From positions 18,125 through 82,124 of the forward strand of contig CAIWFH010000080.1 of NCBI GenBank assembly GCA_903911925.1: DNA of 64,000 bases, read 5' to 3'. Of the stretch, positions 24,138-33,231 are shown piece after piece; position 1 is the first letter of the stretch, and each line of letters begins with the position of its first letter. Below the pieces are notes generated by a model. The model had not been told where the DNA came from, did not search any database, and worked only from the letters and a program-made list of their open reading frames with translations. A program made the translations under genes and the position numbers. Source of the DNA: an uncultured Acidobacteriaceae bacterium. Lineage in GTDB: Bacteria > Acidobacteriota > Terriglobia > Terriglobales > Acidobacteriaceae.

Positions 24138-27100
24138 TTAGAACTCGATGCGAAACTGACCCTGGCCGATTCGATTGCTGATCTGCGAACTTAGTCTGGT
24201 GATTTGCCCGAAGGTGGAATCCAGGGAGTTGTTGTCTGGCGGCCTGAGTTGCGTGCGGTTGAACGCGTTGAAATAGTCCATCCGCAGGCTGGCCTGCACG
24301 TGCTCGCCAAGCTTGAAGCTTTTGATCACGTCGAAGCTCTCGAGGCGCAGCGGCGGGGTTCGCAATTCGGTGTAGGCACGCTTCGACGTACCCAATCCCC
24401 AAGGGCCCGTGTTCTGGAATGAATCGGTGCTGAACTGAATAGGCTGCTGGGCGGTCTTGCCGGTGAAGAAGTCCTTGGAGCGTTTGTAACTGAAAGTCTT
24501 GAGCGGAGCTCCGGCAACGATATCCGGCCGGTCAAAGCTGTTTACCAGCAGCGGATTGTAGCCGTTCTGCGCACCGAATGGATTTCCGCCCGCGTACTGA
24601 AGAATGTAGCTGAACTGCCATCCTCCCACAAACTCAGATAGCAGGCGGCTGGAGTTTGCGAACTTCTGCCCCCTCCCGAATGGTAGTGCATAGGTTCCAA
24701 CAGCCTTGAAGCTATAAAGCTGATCGAGGAAGGAGGGCACATACTCCGGCGCCGGGTTGTATGCATTCATCCCGTTGGGAGAGAATGGTCCGGAACCGAT
24801 TGAAGTGTTGCCCATGTTCCTGGCGAGGGTCAGGTTTGTGAGGAAGCTCAAACCATTTGAAAAGCGCTTCTCGCCCGAGGCTTGCATCGCGTTGTAGAAA
24901 GTCGTCCCGTCCATTTCGTTAACGGGAAAGTAGCCCCCGAACTGCGGATAGGGGGTCAGGGCCTGCTCCAAAGTCGCCGAGGCTCCGTATTGCGCGGCGT
25001 ATCCCGGATAGGGCTCATGAAATCCGGCGGCAACTACCGCCGGGTCGAGGATATTGTCGCTTAGCAGGTCTCCATACTGGAGCACAGAAGGGTTGGGCTG
25101 GTTCGACAGCTCCAGGGTGGTGGGCAAATGAATTGCGCGGTTCCCCACATAAGACACCGTGATGAACATGCCCCAGGGCAATTCACGCTGCACGCCCAGG
25201 CTCCATGCCTGGTCGTAAGGAGCGGTGCCAACCGACGGCGCGTTAGGCAGCTCGGGTGCATGGTTGTCTTTGCTGGTCGGGAAGTCGAAGATGACTCCGC
25301 CATTGCCAATGGAGGGATTAAACGCCGCGGCCTGCGGTGCCGGCAGAGTAAGCGAATCCCAGCTTCCGTAGCCGGGAGTAGTGCCGCCGGTTGCCGAGCG
25401 CAGAAACGATCCATTCAGCAACGGTGACATGAACGACGCCGCAAACGAAGTGCCGTATTCATAGGCGCCCCCGTTCAGGATGCTGAGGTAAAAACCTCCT
25501 TGCACAACCGTCTTGGGAGTGAGTTGATAGGAGAAGCCCAGCCGTGGCTGAAAATACTTCCAGTGAATGGCCGCGCGGTTGACATTCGCGCACCCATCGC
25601 AGTTTCCGAATTTGGTGGCCGCACCCAGCAGCCCGCCCGCACCTGGGTTGGGCGCGTTGCGATCGACGAAGATGATGTTGTTGTGTGCTTCGGTGAAAGG
25701 CTGCAGGATGTCATACCGAATTCCTGCGTTGATAGTCAAACGGCTGTTGAGCTTGAAATCGTCTTGCGCGTAGAAGGCGAAGGCGCGGTTGCGCAACTTG
25801 TCTTCGGTAATAAAGATGCGTTCCGACGAATCAACCAGGCCAAGAAGAAAACTGGCAAAGGAACTGCCATAGGCTCCTAAAATACTCGGGTCGCTTGAAC
25901 TTGAAGTCGACGTCGTTCTCTGGCTGAAGTCGAAGGTTCCGCTGCAGAAATTGCAGTCGAGGGTGTCCTGGTAGGTGCGTCGCACCTGGACACCGAAGTT
26001 CATGGTGTGCCGGCCCTTGGTCCACAACCAGTTGTTCACCCCCACAATGCCCAACATGCGGTTGTTGTTGACCGTCAGGCCACCCGAACAGCATTCAAGG
26101 TATGCGCCACCGTTCACTCCCCATGCGGTTGGAGCGCTCTGGCCGTCAAAGGTGATCAGGGGCAGTGTGCTGCTATTTTCCACCCCGGCGAAATTCACAT
26201 TCAGGTTGGCATTGTCCTGGGAGACAAGATCCCCGATCCAGTCCACGCCGGCGGTCACCACCAGGTTCGGCGAGATGGTCTTCACATAGTTGAGTACGAA
26301 CCCAGTTCCAAGAACGTTGTTTGATAACTCGCTCTGCAGAGGGCTCGAGGTCGGCACAATCGCGGCAGAGGTCAATTGTGGAGAGTTCAGATTGTCGCGC
26401 CAGTGGCTGAAGTGAATGCTCTGTGAACTGGTAAGAGTCTCATCGAGCGTGTAATCCCAGAGGAACTGCCGGATAGGGATCGCGGGAATGGACGGGTTCT
26501 TGTTGTTTTGCAGGCCAGCGTTGGTACCTGTCCGATCAGGATCGGGAATCAGTGGCAGCAATGTCTTGGCCAGCGCACTGAAGCGGCTGGGGTCAATCAT
26601 ATTCTGAGGAAAGGGCTGGCCGGTTGTCGGATCGTAAATGGGAATCTGGATACCGTTGGAATCAACAAAGTTGCTGAAGTCACCCTTCTTCATGTCGGCG
26701 GTTGGAACCGTGCCGATGTCAACCTGCGCCAGGTTCCTCCGATACCAGTCGACGCTGACGTGGAAGAAGGTGCGGTTCCTGCCGTGATAAAGGTGGGGAA
26801 TGGTTACCGGTCCGCCTACAGTGAATCCGTAATCGTTCTGCTGATCGATGGGGGCAGTAGGCGTTCCCGACGAGGAGAAATGGGTGGGGAAAAAACCGGG
26901 GGAATCGAACAACTGATTGCGCACAATTTCAAAAGCGTCGCCGTGCAACTGGTTCGTTCCCGAAGCCATATTAAAGGTAACCGCACCCTGCCCCAGGCCG
27001 TATTCCGCATTAAACGTGGAACTGCTGACGCGGAACTCATTCACCGCTTCATAGGGCGGATTGATGTCGGTCTGGTTGCCCTGAAACTGCACGAACGCAA

Positions 27101-27713
27101 CCGGCACACCGTTGAACTGCGACTCGTTTTCGTAGGTTACGCCGCCGTTGATGTTATGGGAGCCGGCGGAGCCCTGTACCCCAGGGGCGAGGTAGCTGAA
27201 GGAATCGATCTGACGCGATAGCCCGTTGATCAAGATCGGAGCAGCGCTGACCATCTCCGGTTCCAGTGTGGCTCCAACTTCAGGCGAAGTCGTGTCGAGG
27301 GTAATAAGACTGCCTTCCACCTTTACCGTCTCCGACGCGGCTCCGGGAGTGAGGGTAAGTTTCACGTTGGAGATCTTGGCCACTTCAATCACCGCTGTGG
27401 TCTCGACCCTCTTGAAGCCTTTAGCATCAGCGGCCACCGAGTATTCCCCGGGAATCAGTCCGATGATCGTGAAGGTGCCCGCTGACGAGGTTACCGCCAC
27501 CGATGCAACGCCCGTGTCACGGTTGGTGATGGTTATGCTGGCCCCAGAGATGACCGCGTTGGTCGCATCGGTCACGGTTCCGTTGATGCCGTTTTGGGTT
27601 TGAGCATACGCAGGCGCTACGGGGAGCAACAGCCCCAGGCATACCAGGACTGGAACGGCGGCATTGTGCCAGGCGCGAACGAGGAAATGGGCTCTACCAG
27701 TTCTCTGTGTCAT
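24138..27713 (-). CDS. Oar-type TonB-dependent receptor
   Basis: Outer-membrane transporter of 1191 aa. A signal peptide (VPVLVCLGLLLPVAPAYAQ) leads into a carboxypeptidase-regulatory-like domain (GINGTVTDATNAVISGASI, TSSAGTFTIIGLIPGEYSV), then a plug with NGLSRQIDSFSYLAPGVQG, and a long barrel ending in GQGQFRIEF with the terminal Phe needed for BAM recognition. The frame is open 63 codons further upstream, but the ATG at 27713 has GGAGG 6 nt before it and starts the signal peptide. In Acidobacteria such receptors take up glycan fragments or siderophores. Here it precedes a GH140-like enzyme and follows an AraC regulator, so a plant sugar is the likely cargo. Confidence 0.9.
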   Translation of the reverse strand: MTQRTGRAHFLVRAWHNAAVPVLVCLGLLLPVAPAYAQTQNGINGTVTDATNAVISGASITITNRDTGVASVAVTSSAGTFTIIGLIPGEYSVAADAKGFKRVETTAVIEVAKISNVKLTLTPGAASETVKVEGSLITLDTTSPEVGATLEPEMVSAAPILINGLSRQIDSFSYLAPGVQGSAGSHNINGGVTYENESQFNGVPVAFVQFQGNQTDINPPYEAVNEFRVSSSTFNAEYGLGQGAVTFNMASGTNQLHGDAFEIVRNQLFDSPGFFPTHFSSSGTPTAPIDQQNDYGFTVGGPVTIPHLYHGRNRTFFHVSVDWYRRNLAQVDIGTVPTADMKKGDFSNFVDSNGIQIPIYDPTTGQPFPQNMIDPSRFSALAKTLLPLIPDPDRTGTNAGLQNNKNPSIPAIPIRQFLWDYTLDETLTSSQSIHFSHWRDNLNSPQLTSAAIVPTSSPLQSELSNNVLGTGFVLNYVKTISPNLVVTAGVDWIGDLVSQDNANLNVNFAGVENSSTLPLITFDGQSAPTAWGVNGGAYLECCSGGLTVNNNRMLGIVGVNNWLWTKGRHTMNFGVQVRRTYQDTLDCNFCSGTFDFSQRTTSTSSSSDPSILGAYGSSFASFLLGLVDSSERIFITEDKLRNRAFAFYAQDDFKLNSRLTINAGIRYDILQPFTEAHNNIIFVDRNAPNPGAGGLLGAATKFGNCDGCANVNRAAIHWKYFQPRLGFSYQLTPKTVVQGGFYLSILNGGAYEYGTSFAASFMSPLLNGSFLRSATGGTTPGYGSWDSLTLPAPQAAAFNPSIGNGGVIFDFPTSKDNHAPELPNAPSVGTAPYDQAWSLGVQRELPWGMFITVSYVGNRAIHLPTTLELSNQPNPSVLQYGDLLSDNILDPAVVAAGFHEPYPGYAAQYGASATLEQALTPYPQFGGYFPVNEMDGTTFYNAMQASGEKRFSNGLSFLTNLTLARNMGNTSIGSGPFSPNGMNAYNPAPEYVPSFLDQLYSFKAVGTYALPFGRGQKFANSSRLLSEFVGGWQFSYILQYAGGNPFGAQNGYNPLLVNSFDRPDIVAGAPLKTFSYKRSKDFFTGKTAQQPIQFSTDSFQNTGPWGLGTSKRAYTELRTPPLRLESFDVIKSFKLGEHVQASLRMDYFNAFNRTQLRPPDNNSLDSTFGQITRLSSQISNRIGQGQFRIEF

Positions 27714-28034
27714 TGTCGCCTCCAAAATCGCACACCTTCGCTTGCCGAATCGCAGCAAGCGCCGGCGCGTCCAATAATCTCTTTTACGACCCATCCATAG
27801 ACAGAAACGGGGATTACGGCGACAGCGGGTATCGAACTGCCGTTTGTCCGTACTCCGAGCATGGATAGGGCTTCGGAGTGTACACATCGTCCCCGAAATC
27901 AAGCATCAGGGTATAGAGGATTCCCACGTTTTTTTTGTGCAAAGCTACGGGGATGTGAGTCTTGAGCAGGGTCGGAATAAGCGATGTGCGCTTGCCGTGC
28001 CGTTCCGGTACGGCATGCACTCGTTTACGACCGC
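27714..28034. other. Intergenic region upstream of TonB receptor, with hairpin after araC-type gene
   Basis: 321 bases containing no supported gene. TGCCGTGCCG and CGGTACGGCA (27993-28015) form a 10-bp stem with a 3-nt loop and one mismatch, 20 nt after the AraC stop, a possible terminator on the minus strand without a U-tract. A run of eight T lies near 27930. The TonB receptor promoter must lie in the left part; I could not define it. Confidence 0.4.
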
Positions 28035-29195
28035 TCACGCTCTTGCTTTGCGGAGAAGAGACTCTTCCTGCGCCGAGGCGACGCGAGAATTGCCTCTCTG
28101 CGGAGCCAGCGCCACCGTATTCAAAGGAGGCATGTGGTAGGGCTGCTGCTGATCGGCCGAAGCATTGGTGCGCAACTGACGCCGGTAAATAGCCGGAGTC
28201 ATGCCGACGATGCGACGAAAGACGGTGCCAAAGTAGCTCTGGTCGCAGAAGCCCACTTGCTGGCTGATGTCGGCCATGGACTCTTCTGTTTTGGCCAGCA
28301 GCGCCTGCGCCCGCTCGATACGGAAGTGGTTGAGGTAGGTGACGAACGACAGGCCGGTAACCCGCTTGAACAGGCTCATGAAGTGCGACTCGCTCATGCC
28401 GCAAATGCGGGAGGCCTCGCGCACCTGCACCTGGTTTCCGCAATTCTCGCCGAGGTAGCGGAATAGCGGGCGCAGCCGCTCAAGGTTGTATTGCTGGCGC
28501 TGATAGGTCTCGGCCGTTCCGGCGTACGAAGCGTACTGGTTGACGAGTTGCATGAGGAGCATCTTCATGTAGGTTTTAAGCGCCAGGCGACCACGCGTGG
28601 AAGAGGCCGGCAACTCGGAGCGGATCCGCAGCATGAGGTCAAGCACCTGGCGGGGCACGCCTGTTTCCGCAGGCACGATGTGGGGGAAGTCCTCATCCTG
28701 AAGCAGGAATGGAGCGAGATACTCGGCGCTGTCGCTGGCACCGTCGCAGCGGATCAGGTCGGGCTCAAAGAAGAGCGCGGCGATGGTGAGAGGCGCGGAC
28801 GACCGGCACTCGATGCGATGGTAGAGGGTGCTGCCAATGATGGCGAGGTCGCCCTGGTTGAAGGGCAACAGGCGGTCCTGGATGCGGCAGTTTGCCGAGC
28901 CGGAGCAGAGGTAGAGCACCTCGAAGTACCGGTGCCGATTCATGCGCACCTTGTGGCGATCATCAACGGTAAGAAACAGCACGTCTACCGGGCAGGGCGC
29001 GTCGAACGGCCAGACGTGGACGCCTTCGGCATTGATCTGCGGCTCAACCAGGTCGAAGTGGTTCCGGCACGAATCCCTCGGCAGTTGGATACGGCGGGGA
29101 AAGCTGCCGCTTCGGTGCTGTGGTGGTTGTGTCGCGGGGAAATCCCGCCGTCTGGAATCAATGCTCGATAGGGAAGATTTCTTCGACTTGGCCAT
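28035..29195 (-). CDS. AraC-family transcriptional regulator with cupin sensor domain
   Basis: 386 aa. The N-terminal half is a sugar-sensing cupin (MNRHRYFEVLYLCSGSANC, FNQGDLAIIGSTLYHRIE); the AraC DNA-binding domain contains VREASRICGMSESHFMSLFK and ISQQVGFCDQSYFGTVFRR, followed by a further 45-residue tail. I start at the ATG at 29195, which has GGAG at suitable distance; an ATG at 29207 is also possible. Either start lies inside the preceding PLP-enzyme gene, so translation is coupled. It lies between the Lsr/Dha-like operon and the TonB receptor and is the obvious candidate activator for both. Confidence 0.88.
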   Translation of the reverse strand: MAKSKKSSLSSIDSRRRDFPATQPPQHRSGSFPRRIQLPRDSCRNHFDLVEPQINAEGVHVWPFDAPCPVDVLFLTVDDRHKVRMNRHRYFEVLYLCSGSANCRIQDRLLPFNQGDLAIIGSTLYHRIECRSSAPLTIAALFFEPDLIRCDGASDSAEYLAPFLLQDEDFPHIVPAETGVPRQVLDLMLRIRSELPASSTRGRLALKTYMKMLLMQLVNQYASYAGTAETYQRQQYNLERLRPLFRYLGENCGNQVQVREASRICGMSESHFMSLFKRVTGLSFVTYLNHFRIERAQALLAKTEESMADISQQVGFCDQSYFGTVFRRIVGMTPAIYRRQLRTNASADQQQPYHMPPLNTVALAPQRGNSRVASAQEESLLRKARA

Positions 29196-30216
29196 TGCGG
29201 ACTCCATACATGCACGAATTCAAATTCACGGTCGCGTCGCTGTAATGTACCCACACGTGGACTTTTTGCCCAGGCGCCAGCCCGGGGCAAGATTCTGGAT
29301 CGAGTTCTATGAGCGCATGCTCGGCGTGCAGCGCAGTGAGTCGCGCACCGGGCACATCCTTGAGACAGGGCAGGCCCCGCTCGCCGCTGATTGCTTTCAC
29401 ACCACTGTCGAGAACCGCATGTTCGCGGCCCCGTGTGCTGATGACCGTGGCCAACACGGTGAGGGAACGCTGGAAGGGCGCGCCCCGCTCAAGGTAAATG
29501 TTGTCCATCAGGAGATAGGATCCCGCCTGTATCTCCGTGATGCCGGGAAAGTCCCCGGAGATTGCATAGGTACCTGTTCCGCCGGTAGAAAGAATGGGAC
29601 ACGGAATCCCCGCGGCTTCGAAGCGGGCCGCTGTTTCAACCAGTGTCCTGCTGCCGCGGCGGACCGCTTCGTCCTTTTCATGGCCTCGCGGGGCGCCCTG
29701 CAGGTGGCCATCATATCCCATAATGCCGCGCACCGCGAGCCCCGATTCGAGGGCGTAGCGGGCCAAGTCGAGCGCCGCCTCTGCGGAGTCAACCCCACAG
29801 CGGTTCAACCCGATGTTCATGTCAACCAGAATCTCGATTTGCGCATTGCGATTGCGTTGCGCGCGCGCAAAGTCGGAGATCGCAATGCGGTTGTCTACAC
29901 CCACCATCGCCTGCGCGTGGCGCGAGAGCTCGACCAGCCGTTCGGGCTTTTCCAGTCCGGCAATCTCGTTGGCGATGAGAATGCTTGAGACACCGTGCGC
30001 TACCAGGATTTCAGCCTCCCGGATGGTGGCGCAGGTGATGCCGATGGCCCCGGCGCGCAACTGCTTATGAGCCAGCAGCGGCACCTTGTGGTTTTTGAAG
30101 TGGGGCCGGAGTTTGCAACGCCGGGAGGCAAAAAACGCCGCCATGTCGCGTAGATTTGCCTCCATCGCGTCAAGGTCTACGATGAGCGCCGGCGTTTTGA
30201 TTTGGTCTACATTCAT
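29158..30216 (-). CDS. D-threonine aldolase / alanine-racemase-fold PLP enzyme
   Basis: Fold-type III PLP enzyme of 352 aa. After IKTPALIVDLDAMEANL comes the PLP lysine in LRPHFKNHKVP near 37-47; CATIREAEILVAHG, GYDGHLQG and STGGTGTY follow, and HAEHALIELD near the C-terminus resembles the metal site of D-threonine aldolases and D-serine dehydratases. It may split a beta-hydroxy-D-amino acid into glycine and an aldehyde. I use the ATG at 30216; a longer frame from 30270 would run into the 98-bp repeat. It is separated from the LsrG-like gene by that repeat and overlaps the AraC gene. How it fits a sugar pathway is unclear. Confidence 0.82.
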   Translation of the reverse strand: MNVDQIKTPALIVDLDAMEANLRDMAAFFASRRCKLRPHFKNHKVPLLAHKQLRAGAIGITCATIREAEILVAHGVSSILIANEIAGLEKPERLVELSRHAQAMVGVDNRIAISDFARAQRNRNAQIEILVDMNIGLNRCGVDSAEAALDLARYALESGLAVRGIMGYDGHLQGAPRGHEKDEAVRRGSRTLVETAARFEAAGIPCPILSTGGTGTYAISGDFPGITEIQAGSYLLMDNIYLERGAPFQRSLTVLATVISTRGREHAVLDSGVKAISGERGLPCLKDVPGARLTALHAEHALIELDPESCPGLAPGQKVHVWVHYSDATVNLNSCMYGVRNGQVEEIFPIEH

Positions 30217-30267
30217 CGGGTTCGCTCTGACTTGGAGAAGGTCTAAGGGGGAATCCCTGCGCAGGTT

Positions 30268-30365
30268 CATCGCATGGTGCCGACATCCCCTCAGGGGCTA
30301 AAGCCCGCGTTCATCTTGGTGTGTCTGCAGCGCGGCTAAAGCCGCGCCCTTTCAAAGCAACGACT
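30268..30365. repeat. 98-bp dispersed repeat, copy 2
   Basis: Second copy of the element at 6158-6255, in the same orientation, with the two GGCTAAAGCC-centred palindromes GGGGCTAAAGCCC and GCGGCTAAAGCCGC. It is inserted between co-directional genes (LsrG-like stop at 30380, PLP enzyme start at 30216), where its hairpins could lower expression of the PLP enzyme and AraC genes relative to the upstream operon. Confidence 0.75.
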
Positions 30366-30379
30366 CACGCAGCGATTCC

Positions 30380-30691
30380 TTACGGCAGAATCTCTTCGTA
30401 CAGCTTCACCTCGAAGCGCTCGACAAGTCCGGGGCGCACGTCGTCGAAAAAATGCGTGATGTACGGCGTGGCGCAGTGCTCGTCAAAGACCTTCTTGTCT
30501 TTCCACTTCTCGATGAAAGTGATGCCGCTTGGGTCGTCGGCGCGCTGGTTGAGCTCATAGCGCACGCAGCCGGGCTCGGCGTGGGTGGGCTTCAAGAGCA
30601 CATGCAGCGCTTCGATGAGTTCGTCCGTCTTGCCTGCCTTGGCGAAAAACTCCGCCACGCAAACAACCTGGGTGGTGTTTTTATTTTGCAT
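30380..30691 (-). CDS. LsrG-like antibiotic-biosynthesis-monooxygenase-fold protein
   Basis: 103-aa dimeric ferredoxin-like fold protein: [21 protein letters not shown], then [25 protein letters not shown] and [10 protein letters not shown]. Length and fold match LsrG, which isomerises phospho-AI-2 before LsrF acts, and this gene directly follows an lsrF homologue, as in enteric lsr operons. General quinol monooxygenases share the fold, so the LsrG role is inferred from its place. The ATG at 30691 has AGGAAGGA upstream and overlaps the lsrF end by 11 nt. Confidence 0.72.
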   Translation of the reverse strand: MQNKNTTQVVCVAEFFAKAGKTDELIEALHVLLKPTHAEPGCVRYELNQRADDPSGITFIEKWKDKKVFDEHCATPYITHFFDDVRPGLVERFEVKLYEEILP

Positions 30692-31583
30692 ACTGGGTTC
30701 CTTCCTCAACGGTTTTCAGTGACAGATACAAGTCCATCGCCTTCTCCGGCGTTTCTTCGCCGTGAACCACGGCACGGACAGCCTGGATCATGGCCTGGGG
30801 CGCTTCGCACTGGAAGATGTTGCGGCCCATATCCACGCCGGCCGCGCCTTCATTGACCGCGTGATAGGCCATTTCGAGGGCCTCTTTTTCCGGCAGCTTT
30901 TTGCCGCCGGCGATGACCAGGGGAACCGGGCATCCGGCGGCAACCCGCGTAAATCCCGTCTCGCAGTAGTAGGTCTTGACGAAGTGCGCGCCGAGTTCCG
31001 CGCACATGCGCGTGGCCAGGCCGAGGTACTTGGAGTCGCGGACCATATCCTTGCCGACGCCGGTGACGGCCATAGTGGGAATTCCGTGGCGGTTGCCTGC
31101 GTCGACAATCTCGACCAGGTTGCCGATCGACTCGTGCTCGTGGACTCCGCCGATGTAGACCTGCACGGCCAGCGCCGAGGCGTTGAGCCGGACGGCGTCT
31201 TCAATGTCGACCGCGATGCGCTCGTTGGAGAGCTCTTTGAGAATGCTCTGGCCACCGGTGGAGCGGAGCACAACCGGCTTTGACATCTCGGGCGGGACCG
31301 AACTGCGCAGCGCTCCGCGGGTGATCATCAACGCGTCAGCGAAGGGGATGAGGGGGACGATGGTTACGTCAATGCGTTCCAGCCCAGTCGTAGGCCCCTG
31401 AAAATAGCCGTGATCCACCGCCAGCATGACCGTATGCCCGTCTTCGGGAGAGAACACCCGCGCCAGCCGGTTCTTCATTCCCCAGTCAAGCGAGTTGCTG
31501 CCCTTCAAGCGAAACGGGTTGCATGCGTGCGGCACATCGAGATGAAAATTCTTTCCGTCCTGCAGATCCTGCGTATCGGCCAT
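30681..31583 (-). CDS. lsrF: LsrF-type 3-hydroxy-2,4-pentadione-5-phosphate thiolase / class I aldolase
   Basis: 300-aa TIM barrel of the DeoC/FbaB/LsrF group. It resembles enteric LsrF throughout: [60 protein letters not shown], the Schiff-base lysine region [28 protein letters not shown] and [10 protein letters not shown]. LsrF moves an acetyl group from a phosphorylated diketone to CoA and leaves DHAP. AAAGGAGG precedes the ATG; dhaL ends one base before. There is no LsrK or Lsr transporter here; the kinase is the DhaK/DhaL pair, so the phosphorylated substrate is probably a different ketose. Confidence 0.85.
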   Translation of the reverse strand: MADTQDLQDGKNFHLDVPHACNPFRLKGSNSLDWGMKNRLARVFSPEDGHTVMLAVDHGYFQGPTTGLERIDVTIVPLIPFADALMITRGALRSSVPPEMSKPVVLRSTGGQSILKELSNERIAVDIEDAVRLNASALAVQVYIGGVHEHESIGNLVEIVDAGNRHGIPTMAVTGVGKDMVRDSKYLGLATRMCAELGAHFVKTYYCETGFTRVAAGCPVPLVIAGGKKLPEKEALEMAYHAVNEGAAGVDMGRNIFQCEAPQAMIQAVRAVVHGEETPEKAMDLYLSLKTVEEGTQYAK

Positions 31584-31584
31584 T

Positions 31585-32232
31585 TCAAGCCTCCTTTACC
31601 TCTTTCAATCCTATGCTGAAACCCCGAAAGACGAGAGCGATGGATGTGGCGCCGGCGTCCGGCGATCCCAGGGTCTTGTCGCCCAGGAACTTGGCGCGGC
31701 CGAAGCGGGCGACCATTTCGGTGGTGGACTCGGCCCCCTTTCGCGCCGCTTCAGCAGCCATTTCCATGGCCCGCGCGGCGGTGCAGGCTGCCGCCGCCCC
31801 TGCACCGAATGCCACGATTGCCGGGACCAGCGCATCCATCATCGTCTTGTCTCCCGGCTTAGCCTTGGTCTGCTTGCCGAGGGCCCGCAGGCCCGCATGG
31901 AAGCTTTCGGCCATGCTCTTGCAACCGCACTCCTCGCCCATTTCGGCGTCGCCCATGCCGGCGATGAAGGTCCCAAGCAGCGCCGTCGATGCGCCGCCAC
32001 CGACTTCGAGCACGCTCCAGCCGGCGTCCTTCAGCCACATGTTCATGGCCTTTGCATCGTTCGCCTGCACTGCCTCGTCGATTTTCTCGAAAGCCAGCAG
32101 CATGGCGGTCCCGTGATCGCCGTCGCCGCCAATCGAGTCAAGATGCGACAGGTTTTCATGCTCCTGCCGGATCTGCTTTCCGGCTTCGGCAAACATGCGC
32201 TTTATCCGGACGAGGTTGATTTCGTCACTCAT
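31585..32232 (-). CDS. dhaL: DhaL-type nucleotide-binding subunit of a dihydroxyacetone-like kinase
   Basis: 215-aa helical barrel that binds the nucleotide and Mg. The metal motif is [10 protein letters not shown] near 36-45; [25 protein letters not shown] and [13 protein letters not shown] are the usual later motifs, and [15 protein letters not shown] closes it. The ATG at 32232 overlaps the dhaK stop (ATGA); a frame from 32271 lies inside dhaK. No PTS-type DhaM occurs nearby, so it is probably ATP-dependent. It pairs with the frameshifted dhaK. Confidence 0.87.
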   Translation of the reverse strand: MSDEINLVRIKRMFAEAGKQIRQEHENLSHLDSIGGDGDHGTAMLLAFEKIDEAVQANDAKAMNMWLKDAGWSVLEVGGGASTALLGTFIAGMGDAEMGEECGCKSMAESFHAGLRALGKQTKAKPGDKTMMDALVPAIVAFGAGAAAACTAARAMEMAAEAARKGAESTTEMVARFGRAKFLGDKTLGSPDAGATSIALVFRGFSIGLKEVKEA

Positions 32233-33225
32233 GGCTTGGCAAAAAAGGGCGCGTCGGCGGGCGCATCCCACAATTCAATCAATTCCTTGTCAAGGCGCGC
32301 AATCATCATCTGGAACCCGGCCTGCTCCTGGGTGGTGATGAACTCGCCAATCGCGCTGCGCGCCAGGCGGATCTTTTTTGAATCCAGAATCTGGGCGATC
32401 CGCCGGAAGACAAGGTACAACTCCATCAAAGTGGTTGCGCCGGCGCCGTTGAGAATCACAAGCAAGTCGTCTCCGGCTTTTGCGCCCAGGTCGGCAAGCA
32501 GCTTTTCAAGCATGATTTCCGCGGTTTCATCGGCGGATTTGAGTTGCATGCGGCCGGTGCCCGCCTCGCCGTGCTGGCCCATCCCGATCTCCATCTCGTC
32601 GTCGCCGAGGTCGAAAATCGGCTGACCTGTCGAAGGATGCGTCGCCGTTCTCACGGCCACCGCGAGGGTGCGCATGTTGTCTGCCATGCGCTGCGCCACT
32701 GCGACGCAAGCATCGAGCGAGGCGCCCTTCTCTGCCAGTGCGCCGGCCACTTTGTACACGGCGACGCAGCCCACCAGTCCGCGACGGTCGTCGGGGTCGG
32801 AGCCGGAAATATCTTCCTGGGTCAAGACCATTTTGACCTTGAGCCGCTCGCGCTCGGCGGCCTGCATGGCGATGTTGGAGGCTAGGACGTCTCCGGCATG
32901 GTTGAGCACAATCAGCAGCGCGCTTTCGTCGCCGGCGCAGGCGTCGCGCAAGGCTTCAATGCATTTCGCAGCGCCGGGAGCGGCAAAAATTTCGCCTGCC
33001 ACGCTTACGTCGAGCATGCCTTTGCCGACAAATCCGCTTAAGCCCGGCTCGTGCCCGCTGCCACCGAGCGTCACCACCCGCACTTTGCCCCTGGCCTTGG
33101 GGCTCGGCGCGGACAATGGTGTTGGTTCCGGCCAGCTTGACCTGTGCCGGAAATGCCAGGGTGAAGCCTTCGAGGAGTTCCCCGACGAGCTTCTTGGGAT
33201 CGTTGATGAATTTCTTCATGCGCAT
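32229..33225 (-). pseudogene. dhaK: dhaK-like kinase subunit interrupted by one frameshift
   Basis: Substrate-binding subunit of a dihydroxyacetone-type kinase, about 331 aa if read through. The N-terminal part (MRMKKFINDPKKLVGELLEG...TNTIVRAEP, from 33225 with GGAG upstream) and the rest (KARGKVRVVTLGGSGHEPG onward) are in different frames. Skipping one base of the CCCC run (GGGG at 33099-33102 on the plus strand) joins them into a normal DhaK. Everything downstream is open and conserved, including GSGHEP and the covalent-substrate histidine region GMGQHGEAGTGRM. So it is a very recent lesion, a sequencing or assembly error, or a +1 slip at a CCC-C site. An internal TTG near 33116 could start a shortened protein. 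Confidence 0.8.
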
Positions 33226-33231
33226 CGTGCG

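Noticed and set aside
27714..27902. 63-codon N-terminal extension of the TonB receptor
   Set aside because: The signal peptide and a GGAGG site belong to the ATG at 27713; the extension is basic and Cys/Arg-rich.
30380..31583. AI-2 quorum-signal degradation operon
   Set aside because: Only LsrF and an LsrG-like protein are present; LsrK, LsrR and the Lsr ABC transporter are missing and a DhaK/DhaL kinase takes the kinase place, so an AI-2 role is not supported.
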